Of a stretch of 64,000 nucleotides of DNA, positions 25,260 through 33,122 are shown in pieces. Each line of letters opens with the position of its first letter. Positions within the stretch are counted from its first letter, which is position 1. This DNA comes from Bradyrhizobium sp. 149 (GTDB lineage: Bacteria; Pseudomonadota; Alphaproteobacteria; Rhizobiales; Xanthobacteraceae). The stretch is taken from the NCBI RefSeq assembly GCF_023073915.1, contig NZ_JADPKK010000023.1:558001-622000 (forward strand), written 5' to 3'. The notes under the pieces were generated by a model that did no database searches, was not told where the DNA came from, and saw only the letters and a list, made by a program, of their open reading frames with translations. The position numbers and the translations under genes are program-made.

Positions 25260-25778
25260 ATGGCGACCGATCATATCCGATACGATGTGCTGGCCCGCGA
25301 CGCCCTGCGCGGCGTGCTGCGCAAAGTGCTGACCGATGCCGCGTCCCAGGGACTGCCGGGCGAGCACCATTTCTTCATCACCTTTGCCTCGAAGGCCGAG
25401 GGCGTGAAGATCTCGCCGCGGCTGCTGGCGCAATATCCGGAAGAGATGACGATCATCCTGCAGCACCAGTTCTGGGATCTGACCGTGCTCGAGGACCGCT
25501 TCGAGGTCGGCCTGTCCTTCGGCGGCATTCCGGAGCGGCTGGTCGTGCCGTTCAGCGCCATCAAGAGCTTCCTCGATCCGTCCGTGAAATTCGGCCTCCA
25601 ATTCGAGACCTCCGATGTCGCCGAGGCCTCGCCCGAGACATTGCCGGCCGCTCCTGCCCCATCCGCGGTCGCAGTGCCGACACCTGCCACTGATCCGGCG
25701 GAAAGCACTGATGAGCCGGCGGCCCCGAACCAGGGCGGCGCCGAAGTCGTGCGATTGGATCGTTTCCGCAAGAAATGA
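25260..25778 (+). CDS. sspB: SspB, ClpXP adaptor for SsrA-tagged proteins
   Basis: 172 residues from MATDHIRYDVLARDALRGVL. The segments GEHHFFITFASKAEGVKISPRL and YPEEMTIILQHQFWDLTV are typical of alphaproteobacterial SspB (SspB-alpha). After the substrate domain (to ~125) comes a Pro/Ala-rich linker and the C-terminal ClpX-binding tail VVRLDRFRKK. It lies about 115 bases after ssrA, whose tag it recognises. The start is the ATG in ACCACCATGG; an upstream in-frame start would add 17 unrelated residues. Confidence 0.93.
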   Translation: MATDHIRYDVLARDALRGVLRKVLTDAASQGLPGEHHFFITFASKAEGVKISPRLLAQYPEEMTIILQHQFWDLTVLEDRFEVGLSFGGIPERLVVPFSAIKSFLDPSVKFGLQFETSDVAEASPETLPAAPAPSAVAVPTPATDPAESTDEPAAPNQGGAEVVRLDRFRKK

Positions 25779-25865
25779 TCTAGATCGAGCCGGAGCCCGT
25801 CGCAGGCGGCCAAACTCCCTATATAGGGGCACATAAAGAGGCCGCGCGGCATTTCGTGCGGCGGA

Positions 25866-27320
25866 ATGGATGTGCTCATGGCCAAAACTTCTCGCTCGAA
25901 GATTGCCCGCTCGAAGACCGACCGCTCCCACCCCGCGATCCGCATCGAGACCGACAGCTTCGGCCCCATCGAGGTCCTCGCCGATCGCTATTGGGGGGCG
26001 CAGACCGAACGCTCGCGCCAGAATTTTCGCATCGGCATCGATCGCATGCCGATCTCGCTCGTGCATGCGCTCGGCATCGTCAAGCTTGCCGCGGCGCAGT
26101 CAAACCAGGAGCTCGGCCTGCTCGACCAGCGCCGCGCCAGCGCCATCATCCGCGCCGCGCGCGAGGTGATCGAGGGCAAGCTGGACGACCATTTTCCGCT
26201 GGTGGTGTGGCAGACCGGCTCGGGCACGCAGAGCAACATGAATCTCAACGAAGTCATCGCCAACCGCGCCAATGAGCTCCTGGGCGGCGAGCTCGGCAGC
26301 AAGAAGCCGGTGCATCCCAACGATCACGTCAACATGAGCCAGTCGTCGAACGACTCGTTCCCGACCGCGATGCACATCGCGGCGGCGAGCCGCATCACCG
26401 CCGATCTCGTCCCTGCCCTCGGCGAATTGCTGCGCGCGCTGCGCAAGAAGGAGAAGGAGTTCGCAACGATCGTCAAGATCGGCCGCACCCACACCCAGGA
26501 TGCGACGCCGCTGACGCTCGGCCAGGAATTTTCCGGCTATGCCGCGCAGGTCGAAAGCGGCATCGCCCGGCTCAAGGTCGCGGTGAAGGAGCTCTATCCG
26601 CTGGCGCAGGGCGGCACCGCCGTCGGCACCGGCCTCAACTCGAAGCCGCGCTTTGCAAAATCGTTCGCAAAGCACGTCGCCGGGATTACGAAGCTGCCCT
26701 TCACCAGCGCCGCCAACAAATTCGAGGCGCTGGCCTCAAACGACGCCTATGTGCTGGCGCACGGCGCCATCAATTCGGTCGCGACAGGCCTGTTCAAGAT
26801 CGCCAACGACATCCGCCTGCTCGGATCGGGTCCGCGTTCGGGCCTCGGCGAACTGATGCTGCCGGAGAACGAGCCGGGCTCCTCGATCATGCCGGGCAAG
26901 GTCAATCCGACGCAATGCGAGGCGATGACCATGGTGTGCTGCCAGGTGTTCGGCAATCACACCGCGATCACGATCGCCGGCAGCCAGGGCCATTTCGAGC
27001 TCAACGTCTACAAGCCCGTGCTGGCCTACAATATGCTGCACTCGATCCGGCTGATGGCTGATGCCGCGCGATCTTTCACCGACCATTGCGTCAGCGGCAT
27101 CCGCGCCGACGAGAAGCGCATCAGGGAGCTGATGCAGCGCTCGCTGATGCTGGTGACGGCGCTCGCCCCCAAGATCGGCTATGACAACGCTGCCAAGGTG
27201 GCCAAGACGGCGCACGCCAACGGCACCACGCTGAAGGAAGAGGCGCTGCGGCTCGGCTTCGTCTCGGCGGCCGAGTTCGACCGCCTAGTGCAGCCGGAGA
27301 AAATGACGCGGCCTGGATGA
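25866..27320 (+). CDS. fumC: Class II fumarate hydratase
   Basis: 484 residues. The superfamily signature GSSIMPGKVNPTQCEA is near residue 338; the other conserved blocks are TGSGTQSNMNLNEVIANRA and IGRTHTQDATPLTLGQE. It interconverts fumarate and malate in the TCA cycle, without an iron-sulfur cluster. The N-terminus carries about 20 extra basic residues (KTSRSKIARSKTDRS); an alternative ATG is 4 codons in. A palindromic CCCTATATAGGGG box at 25817-25829 lies about 40 bases upstream and may be its -10. Confidence 0.97.
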   Translation: MDVLMAKTSRSKIARSKTDRSHPAIRIETDSFGPIEVLADRYWGAQTERSRQNFRIGIDRMPISLVHALGIVKLAAAQSNQELGLLDQRRASAIIRAAREVIEGKLDDHFPLVVWQTGSGTQSNMNLNEVIANRANELLGGELGSKKPVHPNDHVNMSQSSNDSFPTAMHIAAASRITADLVPALGELLRALRKKEKEFATIVKIGRTHTQDATPLTLGQEFSGYAAQVESGIARLKVAVKELYPLAQGGTAVGTGLNSKPRFAKSFAKHVAGITKLPFTSAANKFEALASNDAYVLAHGAINSVATGLFKIANDIRLLGSGPRSGLGELMLPENEPGSSIMPGKVNPTQCEAMTMVCCQVFGNHTAITIAGSQGHFELNVYKPVLAYNMLHSIRLMADAARSFTDHCVSGIRADEKRIRELMQRSLMLVTALAPKIGYDNAAKVAKTAHANGTTLKEEALRLGFVSAAEFDRLVQPEKMTRPG

Positions 27321-27597
27321 CTTCCGAATTCCGATAGCCATCCGTAGTGATACGGACCCGCGTGTCGCAGAAACATGAGGCTTTGAAGGCGGGATTTGAT
27401 TACCGTCAATGTCGCGGCGGGAAGGCGTGTTACGCGGCCCCTCTGCCCTCCACTGGGCGGAATTCATCGTTTGATGGCCGAAGTGGCCGATTGACGAGGA
27501 CAAGCGAATGGCGATCAAGTCTCATTGGGCGCAGTGCGGCGCACGGTTTCTGAATGTTTCATCCTGCGTACGGAGGATCGGATGATGGAGACGCGAC

Positions 27598-27786
27598 ATG
27601 GCGAACGTCATCAACCTGAATCGTTTCCGGAAGCGCGCCGAGCGGGAAGCCACGGCGAAGCAGGCGGACGCCAACCGAACGAAGTTCGGCCGCACGAAGG
27701 CGGAGCGGTCGGCGGAGGAGACGCGCGCGGAACAGGCGAAGGCACATCTGGACCAGCACCAGATCGATCGCGAGGAGCAGCCATGA
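27598..27786 (+). CDS. DUF4169 family protein
   Basis: 62 residues, very basic and charged. It starts MANVINLNRFRKRAERE and continues with alternating Lys/Arg/Glu/Ala, as in DUF4169 proteins of Hyphomicrobiales. GGAGA lies 6 bases before the ATG. The stop overlaps the following ribbon-helix-helix gene by 4 bases. It is likely a single helix; function unknown. Confidence 0.85.
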   Translation: MANVINLNRFRKRAEREATAKQADANRTKFGRTKAERSAEETRAEQAKAHLDQHQIDREEQP

Positions 27787-28037
27787 AGTCGCCCGTCGTG
27801 AAAAGGTCGATCGTCGTCGCCGGCCACAAGACCAGCGTCAGCCTGGAAGAGGCGTTCTGGAATGGCATGAAGGAGATCTCGGGCCTGCGCAACATGACGC
27901 TGTCCGAGCTGGTCGGCGAGATCGACGGCAACCGGCAGCAGGGCAATCTGTCCTCGGCGATCCGCCTGTTCGTCCTCGACTACTTCAAGAGCCGCGCCAT
28001 GGCCGCCATCCAGGCGGAGAAGGTCCCGGCCCAGTAG
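27783..28037 (+). CDS. Ribbon-helix-helix domain protein
   Basis: 84 residues. KRSIVVAGHKTSVSLEEAFWNGMKEI gives the beta strand and first helix; LSELVGEIDGNRQQGNLSSAIRLFVLDYF gives the second. This fits the RHH_4 family, small DNA-binding dimers. The ATG overlaps the DUF4169 stop (ATGA), so the two proteins are made together and may interact. It follows fumC by some 460 bases in the same orientation. Target unknown. Confidence 0.85.
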   Translation: MKSPVVKRSIVVAGHKTSVSLEEAFWNGMKEISGLRNMTLSELVGEIDGNRQQGNLSSAIRLFVLDYFKSRAMAAIQAEKVPAQ

Positions 28038-28088
28038 GCCGCATTGGCGTCGATCCTGCCGCCGATCGCCTCCGTCACGAAGCTGCTA

Positions 28089-28107
28089 CTTTAAAATCAC
28101 TCTAAGG
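28089..28107. promoter_or_regulatory. Possible iron-control element (Irr-type) upstream of feoA
   Basis: An imperfect inverted repeat, CTTTAAAATCACTCTAAGG, with six of nine arm positions matching. It resembles the TTTAGAA/TTCTAAA half-sites of ICE boxes bound by Irr in Bradyrhizobium. It lies about 60 bases before feoA. The match is weak and made by eye. Confidence 0.3.
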
Positions 28108-28165
28108 TGCAGTTTCGGCGACCAAGCGCGCTTGACCTCGATGCCCTGCGTTGAAAATACAGGGC

Positions 28166-28441
28166 ATGACCGACATCCATGATACGCGTTCGCAGATGCC
28201 GCTGGGCCTGGCCCAGCGCGGCTATACCGGTGTCATCCAGCACCTTTCCGCCAAGGACGCGGGCTCGGCGCTTTCGGACGTCGAGCTCGAGAGCCGGCTG
28301 ATCGAGCTCGGCTTCGTCGAGGGCGCCCGGGTCGAGGTCCTGCACGAGGGGCTGGTCGGGCGCGATCCGATCGCCGTGCGGGTCGACAGCATCACCATCG
28401 CGGTCCGCCGTCGCGAAGCCATGGCCATTATCGTCGCCTGA
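28166..28441 (+). CDS. feoA: FeoA, ferrous iron transport accessory protein
   Basis: 91 residues from the ATG at 28166; a TTG five codons earlier is possible but less likely. The SH3-like FeoA core shows in PLGLAQRGYTGVIQHL, LIELGFVEGARVEVLHEG and VRVDSITIAVRRREAMAIIV. FeoA binds the cytoplasmic side of FeoB and supports Fe2+ uptake. feoB starts 20 bases downstream. No feoC is present. Confidence 0.93.
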   Translation: MTDIHDTRSQMPLGLAQRGYTGVIQHLSAKDAGSALSDVELESRLIELGFVEGARVEVLHEGLVGRDPIAVRVDSITIAVRRREAMAIIVA

Positions 28442-28461
28442 CGCGACCGGACCCCAATTCC

Positions 28462-30333
28462 ATGGAATTGCCTCTCCTTCACCTCGCCCTGGTCGGCACG
28501 CCAAACAGCGGCAAGACCTCGCTGTTCAATGCGCTGACCGGCAGCCGGCAGAAGGTCGCGAACTATCCCGGCGTCACCGTCGAGCGCAAGGAAGGCTTCT
28601 TCGTCACGCCCTTGGGACGCCAGGTCTCCGTGGTCGACCTGCCCGGCACCTATTCACTGCGCGGACGCAGCCCGGACGAGGAGATCACCCGCGATTTCGT
28701 GCTCGGCAAGGCCACCGGCGAGACCGTGCCCGACCTCGTGCTGTGCGTGGCCGATTCCACCAATCTGCGCCTGACCATCCGCCTGCTGCTCGAGCTCAAG
28801 CGCACCGGCCGGCCGATGATCCTCGTGCTCAACATGTTCGACATCGCCGCGCGCCGCGGTATCACTGTCGACGTCGAGCGGCTCGCCAAGGAGCTCGGCG
28901 TGCCCGTGGTCACCTCGATCGCGGTGCGCAAGGGCGGCACCGCCGACCTGCTGTCGCTGACCGACGAGATCTCGGCCAAGCTCGCCGCCGAGCCGGGGGA
29001 GAACAACTGGCGGGCACTTAGCGTGGCCGAGTTGCGGGCCACCCAGCGCGAGGCCGACCGCATCATCGCCGACTGCGTCAGCCTGCCTGCTAGACCCGAC
29101 ACCTGGACGGCGCGAATCGACGCGATCGTGCTGCATCCCGTCGGCGGGCTGATCGTGCTCGCCGCTATCCTGTTCGTGATGTTCCAGGCGGTGTTCGCCT
29201 GGGCGCAGCCGCTGATGGAGCTGCTCAATTCGGGCTTCGACGCGCTCGGCGAGTTCGTGCACGCCACCCTGCCCGCCGGCCTGCTGCAGAGTTTCCTGCA
29301 GAACGGCGTGATCTCGGGCGTCGGCAGCGTCATCGTGTTCCTGCCGCAGATCATCATCATTTTCTTGTTCATCCTGCTGCTAGAAGATTTCGGCTACATG
29401 GCGCGCGCCGCGTTCCTGATGGACCGCATCATGGGCGGCGCCGGCCTGCACGGGCGCGCCTTCATTCCGCTGCTGTCGAGCTTTGCCTGCGCCATCCCCG
29501 GCATCATGGCGACGCGCGTGATCGACAACAAGCGCGACCGGCTGACCACGATCCTGATCGCGCCGCTGATGACCTGCTCGGCGCGCATTCCCGTCTACAC
29601 GCTGATCATCTCCGCCTTCATTCCGGCAAGAGAGGTCTGGGGCTTCATCAACCTCCAGGGCCTGGTGATGTTCGGCCTCTATGCCGTCGGCATCGCCAGC
29701 GCGCTAGCCGTCTCGTTCCTCATAAAATTCTTCATGCTGCGCGACTATGCGCCGGCGCCGTTCATGCTGGAGCTGCCGGACTACAAGATGCCGCGGCTGA
29801 AATCGATCGCGATCGGCGTCTATACCCGGGCCAAGATGTTCCTGCACCGCGCCGGCACCACGATCTTCTCGATGATGGTGCTGATCTGGTTTCTGGCCTC
29901 GTTCCCGCAGCCCCCGGCAGGCGCGACCGAACCGGCGATCGACTTCAGCCTGGCCGCGATCATCGGCAAGGCGCTCGAACCCCTGCTGGCTCCGGTCGGC
30001 TTCAACTGGCAGATCGCGGTCGCACTGATCCCGGGCATGGCGGCGCGCGAGGTCGCGGTCGCGGCGCTCGGCACCGTCTACGCGATCGAAGGCGGCAAGG
30101 AAGCGGCCGAGCAGATCGGCCAGGTGCTGGCAACCAAATGGTCGCTCGCAACCGCGCTGTCGATGCTGGCCTGGTACATCTTCGCCCCGCAATGCGCATC
30201 GACGCTGGCGGTAATCCGGCGCGAGACCGGAAGCTGGACCTGGATGGCCGTCACCTTCGGCTACATGCTGGTGCTGGCCTATGCGGCGAGCCTTCTGACC
30301 TACAACGTCGCGGTCGCGTTCGGCGCGGGGTAG
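28462..30333 (+). CDS. feoB: FeoB, ferrous iron transporter with GTPase domain
   Basis: 623 residues, shorter than E. coli FeoB (773) but common in alphaproteobacteria. The G domain has G1 GTPNSGKT, G2 YPGVT, G3 DLPGTYS and G4 NMFD. The membrane part has two Gate motifs (GYMARAAFLMDR, LIAPLMTCSARIPVY) and the PGMAAREVAVAALGTVYA segment. It moves Fe2+ into the cytoplasm. In Bradyrhizobium, FeoAB also serves uptake of iron after reduction of ferric forms. Confidence 0.97.
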   Translation: MELPLLHLALVGTPNSGKTSLFNALTGSRQKVANYPGVTVERKEGFFVTPLGRQVSVVDLPGTYSLRGRSPDEEITRDFVLGKATGETVPDLVLCVADSTNLRLTIRLLLELKRTGRPMILVLNMFDIAARRGITVDVERLAKELGVPVVTSIAVRKGGTADLLSLTDEISAKLAAEPGENNWRALSVAELRATQREADRIIADCVSLPARPDTWTARIDAIVLHPVGGLIVLAAILFVMFQAVFAWAQPLMELLNSGFDALGEFVHATLPAGLLQSFLQNGVISGVGSVIVFLPQIIIIFLFILLLEDFGYMARAAFLMDRIMGGAGLHGRAFIPLLSSFACAIPGIMATRVIDNKRDRLTTILIAPLMTCSARIPVYTLIISAFIPAREVWGFINLQGLVMFGLYAVGIASALAVSFLIKFFMLRDYAPAPFMLELPDYKMPRLKSIAIGVYTRAKMFLHRAGTTIFSMMVLIWFLASFPQPPAGATEPAIDFSLAAIIGKALEPLLAPVGFNWQIAVALIPGMAAREVAVAALGTVYAIEGGKEAAEQIGQVLATKWSLATALSMLAWYIFAPQCASTLAVIRRETGSWTWMAVTFGYMLVLAYAASLLTYNVAVAFGAG

Positions 30334-30359
30334 CGCCCTCTCGAAACAAAAGCGCGAAA

Positions 30360-30389
30360 ACAACCCCATGCACAGTAGAGGGGGGTTGT
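30360..30389. repeat. Hairpin after feoB, possible dispersed intergenic element
   Basis: ACAACCCC pairs with GGGGTTGT around a 14-base loop, 27 bases past the feoB stop. There is no U-run. The ACAACCCCATGCACAGTAG string looks like a common Bradyrhizobium intergenic sequence, from memory; this needs a genome-wide count. Confidence 0.45.
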
Positions 30390-30790
30390 GAAATCAATGG
30401 CTTACGCGTGTGCTAAATCAGCTGACCGTAGCTGGCACAGAACCAGCGCCCGGCACACAGGCCGGTTGCTCCGTCGGGCAAAACAGGAGCATGATGGCAT
30501 TATCGAGAGATTGCCGGGACAATCAAAGGGAGACGGCTCGAAGCAGCCTCCGGTCTCGTTTCCCTATTGGAACGTACGTGATGCCGTCACCGCTTTGGCA
30601 TGCGCCCCCGGCGATTCCGCTGCCTCGACAGTCCACCGCGTTTTGATCGGCTTTGACGGCTCCGCGACGGTACAGCGGTGGCTAAAGCCTCGCTATGACC
30701 GAACACACCTAGGATCAAGCTGGCTTATGTGCCAGCACCGTTCCGATCCGCTCCATTTAAGCGCAAACTGTGCCGCCAATGCGAGGCCAA
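30390..30790. other. Non-coding stretch between feoB and the GNAT gene
   Basis: About 400 bases with short open frames on both strands but none with a recognisable domain, ribosome site or typical codon use. A small GCTGGC/GCCAGC hairpin lies at 30719-30736. No tRNA or known RNA family was recognised. Confidence 0.5.
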
Positions 30791-31309
30791 ATGCCAGACA
30801 GAACGGTCCCAATGGAACATTTCAGCACGGCGAGGCTCACGGCCGAGAGGTTGCACGAAGATCACCTCGCCGACCTCGTCGCATTGCATCTCGATGCCGA
30901 GGTGTCCCGCTATATCGGGGGTGTGCGCCCGGCGGAGAGGACCAAGACCTATCTCGACGCCAATATGGCGCATTGGGACCAGCATGGCTTCGGGCTGTGG
31001 ACACTGCGCACGAAAGACGGGGCATTCGCCGGGCGGGCGGGAATCCGGCACATCCTGGTGGATGACATCGACGAGATCGAGATTGCCTACGCGTTCAAGC
31101 GCGAACTCTGGGGCCAGGGACTTGCAAGCGAGATCGCGACCGCGCTGACGGATATCGGACTGTTACACCACCAGCTGCCGTCTCTGATCGGCATCGTCTT
31201 CGCCGGAAACGGCGCATCGCGACGCGTGCTGGAGAAGTCGAACTATCTGCTCGAGCGAAGCACGGTCCGTCACGGCGAAGACGTCGTAATCTACCGCATC
31301 CGGCGGTGA
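30791..31309 (+). CDS. GNAT family N-acetyltransferase, RimJ/RimL-like
   Basis: About 172 residues. ATARL-type N-terminus (FSTARLTAERLHEDHLADLV), then FGLWTLRTKDGAFAGRAGIR, IEIAYAFKRELWGQGLASEIA (the acetyl-CoA loop) and NGASRRVLEKSNY fit the Acetyltransf_3 group. The start at 30791 has GAGG four bases upstream; the ATG at 30812 (MEHFSTARL) is a plausible shorter start. The substrate is unknown and the gene appears monocistronic. Confidence 0.85.
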   Translation: MPDRTVPMEHFSTARLTAERLHEDHLADLVALHLDAEVSRYIGGVRPAERTKTYLDANMAHWDQHGFGLWTLRTKDGAFAGRAGIRHILVDDIDEIEIAYAFKRELWGQGLASEIATALTDIGLLHHQLPSLIGIVFAGNGASRRVLEKSNYLLERSTVRHGEDVVIYRIRR

Positions 31310-31423
31310 GAGACGGCCCGACGATCACCCGGTGCGCAGCCAGACAACGGATTGCGGCAGAGAGGCCAGAAACAACACCGCGCAAACGCACAGCAGGACG
31401 ATGTTCTTGAACAGAAATTCGTC

Positions 31424-31654
31424 TTACCTGAAATACCCCACCACGAGATCGACATCCGCGCTTCCGGCCGCCGTGCCGTTCAGCTCGGCGTCGATGACGC
31501 GGCGGCAGGCTGCGATGGCAGCGTGGTCGCCGAGGTCGTTGGCGGCTTCGAGGACGAGCCAGGCGGCATCGACCGAGGCCTTGTCCGGTGCTCCGCCGAC
31601 GTCGGCGGTGAGGCTTTTAGTCTTGCGAACTGCGGTGCCGAATTGAGGCAACAT
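31424..31654 (-). CDS. Small conserved-looking protein downstream of the DUF2336 gene
   Basis: 76 residues from MLPQFGTAVRKTKSLTADVGG, with GGGGAG ten bases before the ATG. No family is recognised. The middle (ASVDAAWLVLEAANDLGDHAAIAACRRVID) is predicted helical and resembles a single tetratricopeptide-like hairpin. It starts 34 bases after the DUF2336 stop on the same strand, so the two probably form an operon. Confidence 0.65.
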   Translation of the reverse strand: MLPQFGTAVRKTKSLTADVGGAPDKASVDAAWLVLEAANDLGDHAAIAACRRVIDAELNGTAAGSADVDLVVGYFR

Positions 31655-31688
31655 TGCAAATACTCCCCTTTGAATTCCGGGATGATGC

Positions 31689-32807
31689 TCAGTGCACCTG
31701 TTGGAGCTCGGGCTGACGGCCCGCGTCGGCACCCGCCGTCTTGCGCGACTGGTAGAATTTCAAAACGCTGCGCGAGGTCTCGACCTTGAGCTTGCCGAAA
31801 TCGCGCTCGTTGTCGTGGAGCTCGCGCGCCGTGATCAGATGATCCTTGGCGCCGAGGAACAGCAGCGACATGGTCGTGTCCCAGGAGAAGTCGAGCGCCT
31901 TGCACAGCACCAGGATCATCTCGCGATTGCGGTCCATCATCGCCCGCTCGATCACGTCGACCGGCAGCGACGACAACAATGACAGGCCGATCTGCACCTC
32001 GTCGAAGCGGTGCTGGCGCGCATAGTTCGAGATCGACGCCTGGTTCAGGTTGCCCTGCCGGTACTGCGTCGTCACCACCCGCTTGGCGACGAAATAGCTG
32101 CGCGAGGACGGGCCGAACTTGGACTGCAGGTCGCCGGTGACCTCGGTCACCGAACTCTGGAGCTGCGCCATCATCTCGGGGCGCTCCTGCTCGAGCCTAC
32201 GGCGGACGTCTTCCGAAGCCTTCGAGATCAGCTGCTGGAAGATGTGGCGCGGCACGTCCTTGCGCAGGCCGAGCTGCTCGGCAAGAATCGAGTCGCCTTC
32301 GGCGCGGCGGACCATGTGGAGCAGGCCCGAACCGGAGAAGCGCGCGCCCTCGTTCCTGGCAACCGACGTCACCACCTCCTGGTCGCCGCGCTTGACCAGC
32401 ACGTCGGTGACGGCCTCGCCGATCGACTTGCGCTGGGCGATCGCGAGCAGATGCGACTGGCCCTTGGTCATTGCGCTCTCGAGCAGCATCTTCTCGTCGA
32501 GACGATTGGAGTCGCGCAGCACGGGACCGGCGACATCGATCTCGTCATCGAGCGCGAGCTTTTCGATAACGTTGAGCGGAGCGTGATCGCACGCCGACAT
32601 CAACTCCGAGAGCTGCGCGCGCGCGGCGACCTCGATCTCGTCGGCGAGCCGGCCGATGACCTCGCCGAACATGCTGATCTCGTCGTCGCTGTAGCGGCCG
32701 GTGATCAGAATGTCCGTCGCATGCCACAACGCCTTGGTCCGGCTTTCGTCGGTGCCGCGCGCGATCGCATCGTCCAGATCCTGCAGAAGTGTTGTCGCGC
32801 CGTTCAT
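31689..32807 (-). CDS. DUF2336 domain protein
   Basis: 372 residues from MNGATTLLQDLDDAIARG; a longer frame upstream has no good ribosome site. Segments such as ALWHATDILITGRYSDDEISMFGEVIGRL, helical HEAT-like repeats with conserved LSSLPVDVIERAMMDRNREMILVLCKAL, and SWDTTMSLLF are typical of this alphaproteobacterial all-helical family. Function is unknown; helical-repeat architecture suggests protein binding. A decayed paralogue lies at 1367-1672. Confidence 0.88.
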   Translation of the reverse strand: MNGATTLLQDLDDAIARGTDESRTKALWHATDILITGRYSDDEISMFGEVIGRLADEIEVAARAQLSELMSACDHAPLNVIEKLALDDEIDVAGPVLRDSNRLDEKMLLESAMTKGQSHLLAIAQRKSIGEAVTDVLVKRGDQEVVTSVARNEGARFSGSGLLHMVRRAEGDSILAEQLGLRKDVPRHIFQQLISKASEDVRRRLEQERPEMMAQLQSSVTEVTGDLQSKFGPSSRSYFVAKRVVTTQYRQGNLNQASISNYARQHRFDEVQIGLSLLSSLPVDVIERAMMDRNREMILVLCKALDFSWDTTMSLLFLGAKDHLITARELHDNERDFGKLKVETSRSVLKFYQSRKTAGADAGRQPELQQVH

Positions 32808-33032
32808 CTCGATAACCCCAGTTCTTGGCAGTTTCTTGGGCGAGCGGCCCAGCCGCTCGTGGCGGGACACCGGATTTCTCTGGGAACAGAGACTAGGGAA
32901 CAAACGCGAGAATCCGGTAAAGTCGGCAGATCAGTTTTGCCGAGCAAAATTCGTTAAAATGCGGAGGAATAGGTTTATCGCTGGGCAGGGTTCAGTTGTG
33001 GCGTCAGAGCTTGGAGGATGAAGCTTCCTCAT

Positions 33033-33112
33033 CGTCATGGCCGGGCTTGTCCCGGCCTCCACGCGTCGCCGCATGACGAACGTGGATGCCCGGGACAAGC
33101 CCGGGCATGACG
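33033..33112. repeat. Intergenic palindromic element (long inverted repeat)
   Basis: CGTCATGGCCGGGCTTGTCC at the left and GGACAAGCCCGGGCATGACG at the right form near-perfect complementary arms about 30 bases long, each adding CCACG/CGTGG inside. Elements of this form are scattered in Bradyrhizobium and related genomes. It sits between the 3' end of the AsmA-like gene and the DUF2336 upstream region. Confidence 0.85.
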
Positions 33113-33122
33113 AGTTCTGCCC

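Noticed and set aside
30410..30646. Plus-strand frame of 78 codons after feoB
   Set aside because: No domain, Arg/Pro/Ser-rich in a chance-like way and no ribosome site.
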